A DNA stretch of 8,849 nucleotides, taken from the NCBI GenBank assembly GCA_045657645.1, contig JAZOTL010000108.1, positions 1-8,849 of the forward strand, read 5' to 3'. Below are positions 5,750 to 8,849 of this stretch, one piece after another (the first letter of the stretch is position 1; every line of letters starts with the position of its first letter). The translations under genes were made by a program, and so were the position numbers. The stretch comes from RGIG7300 sp045657645. GTDB taxonomy: Bacteria; Bacillota; Clostridia; Oscillospirales; CAG-272. The notes under the pieces are model-generated. The model did no database searches. It saw only the letters and a program-made list of their open reading frames with translations, and was not told where the DNA came from.

Positions 5750-7474
5750 ATGAAGAAATTAATGATAGGAAACCAGGCGGTAGCCGCAGGTCTTTATGAC
5801 GGTGGCTTGGGTGTTGTTTCAAGCTACCCCGGCACACCTTCAACCGAAATAACAGAATTTTTAGCTGAATATAACGATATACACAGCGAATGGGCACCTA
5901 ACGAAAAGGTTGCCGCAGAGGTTGCTTTTGGTGCAAGCCTTGCGGGAGCACGTTCCGCTTGCGCTATGAAGCACGTTGGATTAAACGTTGCGGCTGACCC
6001 TTTGTTTACCCTTTCTTACACAGGTGTAAACGGCGGTATGGTTATCTGTGTTGCAGATGACCCTGCGATGCATTCTTCACAGAACGAACAGGATTCCCGC
6101 CACTATGCAATCGCTTCAAAGGTTCCAATGCTTGAACCCTCTGACTCACAGGAAGCGTATAGCTTTGCAAAATCCGCTTTTGAGCTTTCCGAAAAGTACG
6201 ATACCCCCGTGCTTTTGCGTATGTGCACCCGTATCGCTCACAGCCAGTCTGTTGTTGAAACAGGCGAGAAGGAGCCTGCTGTATTAAAGGATTACGTAAA
6301 GGATCCTGCAAAATACATAATGATGCCGGGTAATGCGATAAAGCGCCATCCCTTTGTTGAAGAACGTACCGCAAAGCTTACAGAGCTTGCAGAGGATTGC
6401 GTTTACAACACCGTTGAAATGAATTCGGATGAAATTGGTATTATCACCTCCGGTTGCTCATATCTCTACGTTAAAGAGGTTATGGGAGATAAAGCAAGCA
6501 TCTTAAAGATAGGTATGCCTAATCCCCTGCCTGTTAAGACAATAAAAGAATTTGCCGCAAAGGTAAAGAAGCTTTATGTTATTGAAGAGCTTGATCCCAT
6601 TATAGAAAACCACGTACGCGCTCTTGGAATTGAAGTTACAGGCAAAGAGCTTTTCTCTATACTTGGTGAGTTTTCACAGCAGACCATTGCAAAGGCATTT
6701 GATATGCAGGCAAACGAGAGCGTTTCTGCCGATTCTGAAATTCCTGCACGTCCTCCTATGATGTGCGCAGGATGCCCCCACAGAGGAATCTTCTACACTC
6801 TCTCAAAGAACAAAATTAATGCTATGGGTGATATCGGTTGTTACACCCTTGGTGCGGTTGCTCCCCTTAACGCGCTTGATTCCACACTTTGTATGGGCGC
6901 TTCAATATCAGGACTCCATGGCTTTAACGCTGCTCGCGGAGCAGATGCTGAAAAGAAGTCAGTTGCAGTTATCGGTGATTCAACCTTTATGCACTCAGGT
7001 CTTACAGGTCTTGTGAACGTGGCATACAATGCAACAAATTCAACCGTTATTATCCTTGATAATTCTATCACAGGTATGACAGGACACCAGCAGAACCCCA
7101 CAACAGGTTATAACATTAAGGGTGACCCAGCTGCAAAGGTAGACCTTGAAGCTGTTTGTAAAGCACTTGGCATCAACCGTGTACGCGTAGTTGATCCTTA
7201 CGATTTAAAGGCCTGTGATACAGCTATAAAAGAAGAGCTTATGGCCGAGGAACCCTCAGTTATCATCTCTCGCCGTCCTTGCGTTCTTTTAAAGAGCGTT
7301 AAACACAAGGCACCCCTTACAGTCAATAATGATAAGTGTAAGTCCTGTAAGCGTTGTATGCAGCTTGGCTGCCCTGCAATCAGCTTTAAGGATAACAAAG
7401 CTTGCATAGATACCACTCTTTGCGTAGGTTGCGGCGTTTGCCAGCAGATGTGCGCATTTGATGCAATAGTTTAA
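5750..7474 (+). CDS. iorA: Indolepyruvate:ferredoxin oxidoreductase, alpha subunit
   Basis: A 574-residue thiamine-diphosphate and iron-sulfur enzyme subunit of near-usual length for IorA. Residues 1-170 are the pyrimidine-binding/alpha domain (SSYPGTPSTEITE at 24-36, EWAPNEKVAAEVAFGA 47-62, MKHVGLNVAADP 73-84). CAGCPHRG (339-346) and GDIGCYTLG (360-368) lead into the TPP/Mg-binding domain with GDSTFMHSGLTGL (409-421) and LDNSITGMTGHQ (436-447). The C-terminus carries two [4Fe-4S] motifs: Cys 530, 533, 536, 541 and Cys 558, 561, 564, 568. All expected cysteines are present. With IorB it interconverts aryl-2-oxoacids plus CoA and arylacyl-CoA plus CO2, with reduced ferredoxin as the electron carrier. 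GAGAGG (5735-5740) sits 9 nt before the ATG. Direction, catabolic or reductive carboxylation, is not set by sequence; the adjacent CoA ligases and symporter make synthesis from arylacetates plausible. Confidence 0.96.
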   Translation: MKKLMIGNQAVAAGLYDGGLGVVSSYPGTPSTEITEFLAEYNDIHSEWAPNEKVAAEVAFGASLAGARSACAMKHVGLNVAADPLFTLSYTGVNGGMVICVADDPAMHSSQNEQDSRHYAIASKVPMLEPSDSQEAYSFAKSAFELSEKYDTPVLLRMCTRIAHSQSVVETGEKEPAVLKDYVKDPAKYIMMPGNAIKRHPFVEERTAKLTELAEDCVYNTVEMNSDEIGIITSGCSYLYVKEVMGDKASILKIGMPNPLPVKTIKEFAAKVKKLYVIEELDPIIENHVRALGIEVTGKELFSILGEFSQQTIAKAFDMQANESVSADSEIPARPPMMCAGCPHRGIFYTLSKNKINAMGDIGCYTLGAVAPLNALDSTLCMGASISGLHGFNAARGADAEKKSVAVIGDSTFMHSGLTGLVNVAYNATNSTVIILDNSITGMTGHQQNPTTGYNIKGDPAAKVDLEAVCKALGINRVRVVDPYDLKACDTAIKEELMAEEPSVIISRRPCVLLKSVKHKAPLTVNNDKCKSCKRCMQLGCPAISFKDNKACIDTTLCVGCGVCQQMCAFDAIV

Positions 7475-7487
7475 GGAGGTAATAAGA

Positions 7488-8060
7488 ATGAAAACAACAA
7501 GTGTAATGATCGTCGGTGTAGGCGGTCAGGGCAGTCTTCTTGCCTCCAAGCTGCTCGGACGTTTGCTTATGGATGAAGGCTATGACGTAAAGGTAAGCGA
7601 GGTTCACGGTATGAGCCAGCGCGGAGGTTCTGTAGTTACATACGTTCGCTTTGGCGAAAAGGTATATTCCCCTATCGTTACTGAAGGAGAAGCAGATATT
7701 ATTATAGCATTTGAAAAGCTTGAAGCAGCGCGCTACGCTAAGTATTTAAAGAAAGACGGTCTTATAGTAGTTAACACACAGCAGATCGATCCTATGCCCG
7801 TTATTATAGGTAAGGCCACCTATCCTGTTGATGTACTTGATGAACTGACATCCAAGGGCCTTTGCGTTGAAGCCCTTGATGCACTTAAGCTTGCAGAAGA
7901 AGCAGGCTCTTCAAAAGCAGTTAACATCGTTCTTATGGGTAAAGCTGCAAAGAGATTTAATATCCCCTACGAAAGCTGGATAAAGGCCATTGAAAACACA
8001 GTTAAGCCTAAGTTTATAGAAATGAACAAAAAGGCTTTTGACCTTGGTTATAACGCTTAA
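7488..8060 (+). CDS. iorB: Indolepyruvate:ferredoxin oxidoreductase, beta subunit
   Basis: A 190-residue protein of the pyruvate-ferredoxin-oxidoreductase gamma-domain family, full length for IorB. It has the glycine-rich GVGGQG (10-15) near the N-terminus and the hallmark SEVHGMSQRGGSV (37-49), followed by the ADIIIAFEKLEAARY segment (69-83). It partners IorA to make the active 2-oxoacid oxidoreductase, contributing to the CoA-side and subunit interface of the active site. The Shine-Dalgarno AAGGAGGT (7473-7480) overlaps the iorA stop codon and lies 7 nt before the ATG. The gap is only 13 nt, consistent with coupled, near-equimolar translation of the two subunits. It is followed after 55 nt, with no terminator, by the PaaK-type ligase gene. 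Confidence 0.96.
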   Translation: MKTTSVMIVGVGGQGSLLASKLLGRLLMDEGYDVKVSEVHGMSQRGGSVVTYVRFGEKVYSPIVTEGEADIIIAFEKLEAARYAKYLKKDGLIVVNTQQIDPMPVIIGKATYPVDVLDELTSKGLCVEALDALKLAEEAGSSKAVNIVLMGKAAKRFNIPYESWIKAIENTVKPKFIEMNKKAFDLGYNA

Positions 8061-8115
8061 AACAACTAACAAATATTCCTGCAAGAGATATATAAAAGAA
8101 AGGCGATGATAGTTA

Positions 8116-8849
8116 ATGGCAGAACAATACTATCAAAAAGAAATTGAAACCATGCCTGTGGAGGAGCGTAAAAAACTCCAATCCAAAAAGCTGGTCAAGC
8201 AAGTAAAACACGTATATGAAAACGTGCCCTATTACCGCAATCTTATGGATAAAAAGGGTGTTAAACCCGAGGATATTCACGGTATAGAAGACCTTCACAA
8301 GCTTCCCTTCCTTGAAAAATCCGACTTAAGAGATGCTTACCCTTACGGGCTTTTAGCAAAACCCCTTAAGGATTGCGTACGTATACACTCCACCTCAGGT
8401 ACTACAGGCCGCCGTGTTGTAGCATTCTACACACAAAAGGATATAGACCTTTGGGAGGATTGCTGTGCACGTGCTATAGTTGCCGCAGGAGGCACCAATG
8501 AAGATGTATGCCAGGTGGCATACGGCTACGGTCTTTTCACAGGGGGCTTTGGCCTTAACGGCGGCTCTCAAAAAGTAGGATGTCTTACCCTTCCTATGTC
8601 TTCCGGCTTTACTGACAGACAGATTCAATTTATGATGGATCTTAATGCCACCATACTGTGCTGTACCCCATCCTACGCTGCATACATCGGCGAGGCTCTT
8701 GCAGAAAAGGGTTACAAGCCTGAGGATATTCCCCTTAAAGCAGGTATATTCGGCGCAGAGCCTTGGACAGAGGAAATGAGAAGAAGCATCGAAGCTACTC
8801 TCGGTATAAAGGCATATGATATATACGGCCTTACCGAAACAACAGGCCC
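8116..8849 (+). CDS. paaK: Phenylacetate-CoA ligase family protein (PaaK-like), 3' truncated by window edge
   Basis: The frame is open from the ATG at 8116 to the window end, giving 244 residues of a family usually about 430 long. An in-frame TAG at 8110 fixes this ATG as the earliest start; GAAAGG (8098-8103) lies 12 nt upstream. Motifs are ENVPYYR (35-41), the P-loop STSGTTGRR (92-100), AYGYGLFTGGFGLNGG, CTPSYAAYIGE, GAEPWTEE and the adenylate-binding YGLTETTG (237-244). The enzyme should activate phenylacetate or a related arylacetate to its CoA thioester with ATP, giving AMP. The P-loop has Arg-Arg where many PaaK enzymes have Lys-Pro or Asn-Pro. It is the fourth gene of the operon, and PaaK-type genes are commonly found beside iorAB in anaerobes. 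The rest of the protein, and any following gene, lie outside the window. Substrate specificity among arylacetates is not readable. Confidence 0.93.
   Translation, partial: MAEQYYQKEIETMPVEERKKLQSKKLVKQVKHVYENVPYYRNLMDKKGVKPEDIHGIEDLHKLPFLEKSDLRDAYPYGLLAKPLKDCVRIHSTSGTTGRRVVAFYTQKDIDLWEDCCARAIVAAGGTNEDVCQVAYGYGLFTGGFGLNGGSQKVGCLTLPMSSGFTDRQIQFMMDLNATILCCTPSYAAYIGEALAEKGYKPEDIPLKAGIFGAEPWTEEMRRSIEATLGIKAYDIYGLTETTG

Noticed and set aside
5412..5897. 161-codon - strand open frame over the end of the CoA-ligase gene and start of iorA
   Set aside because: It is antisense to conserved motifs of two clear genes, has Ser/Arg/Leu-rich low-complexity translation and no recognisable domain: a shadow frame.
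8106..8147. 13-codon leader-like frame overlapping the start of the PaaK-type gene
   Set aside because: Its ATG is only 2 nt from the GAAAGG site, it has no run of regulatory codons, and no attenuator hairpin follows.

Overview
The window looks like chromosomal DNA of a low-to-moderate GC anaerobic Firmicute, most likely a gut- or rumen-type Clostridia (Oscillospiraceae/Ruminococcaceae-like). The reasons are AGGAGG-type Shine-Dalgarno sites, compact operons, strong preference for the Leu codon CTT in the + strand genes, a clostridial-type M18 aminopeptidase, and a ferredoxin-dependent indolepyruvate oxidoreductase next to a PaaK-type ligase. The taxonomic call is inference; no marker gene is present.

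Layout. (1) At 1-913 the + strand carries the C-terminal half of an M18 metallo-aminopeptidase, followed 8 nt later by a small acyl carrier protein gene; both end at a perfect bidirectional terminator (918-952). (2) At 951-2150 the - strand carries an AT-rich two-gene membrane-protein unit: a TraX-family protein, then a small unknown multi-pass protein. (3) At 2191-3839 the - strand carries a sodium:solute symporter with a UUCG-loop terminator. (4) At 3840-4074 lies a divergent regulatory region. It holds four copies of a palindromic operator (ACTTTA-N6-TAAAGTGT) placed on two well-formed, oppositely directed sigma-A-type promoters. (5) From 4075 to the window edge a + strand operon encodes a FadD-like AMP-forming acyl/aryl-CoA ligase, IorA, IorB, and the first 244 residues of a phenylacetate-CoA ligase (PaaK family) that runs off the window.

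How it fits together. IorAB catalyses the reversible, ferredoxin-linked interconversion of aryl-2-oxoacids (indolepyruvate, phenylpyruvate, 4-hydroxyphenylpyruvate) and arylacetyl-CoA. AMP-forming ligases make arylacyl-CoA from free acids. The divergent symporter shares its operators with the operon, so it probably moves a substrate of this pathway. The simplest reading is a salvage module: import of arylacetates, CoA activation, then reductive carboxylation to arylpyruvates for aromatic amino-acid synthesis. The reverse, catabolic direction cannot be excluded. No regulator gene is in the window.

The most interesting signal is the four-operator divergent control region. It defines a specific, searchable motif for an unidentified transcription factor. 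No mobile element, CRISPR array, tRNA or rRNA was seen, and no stretch over 300 bases lacks a gene.
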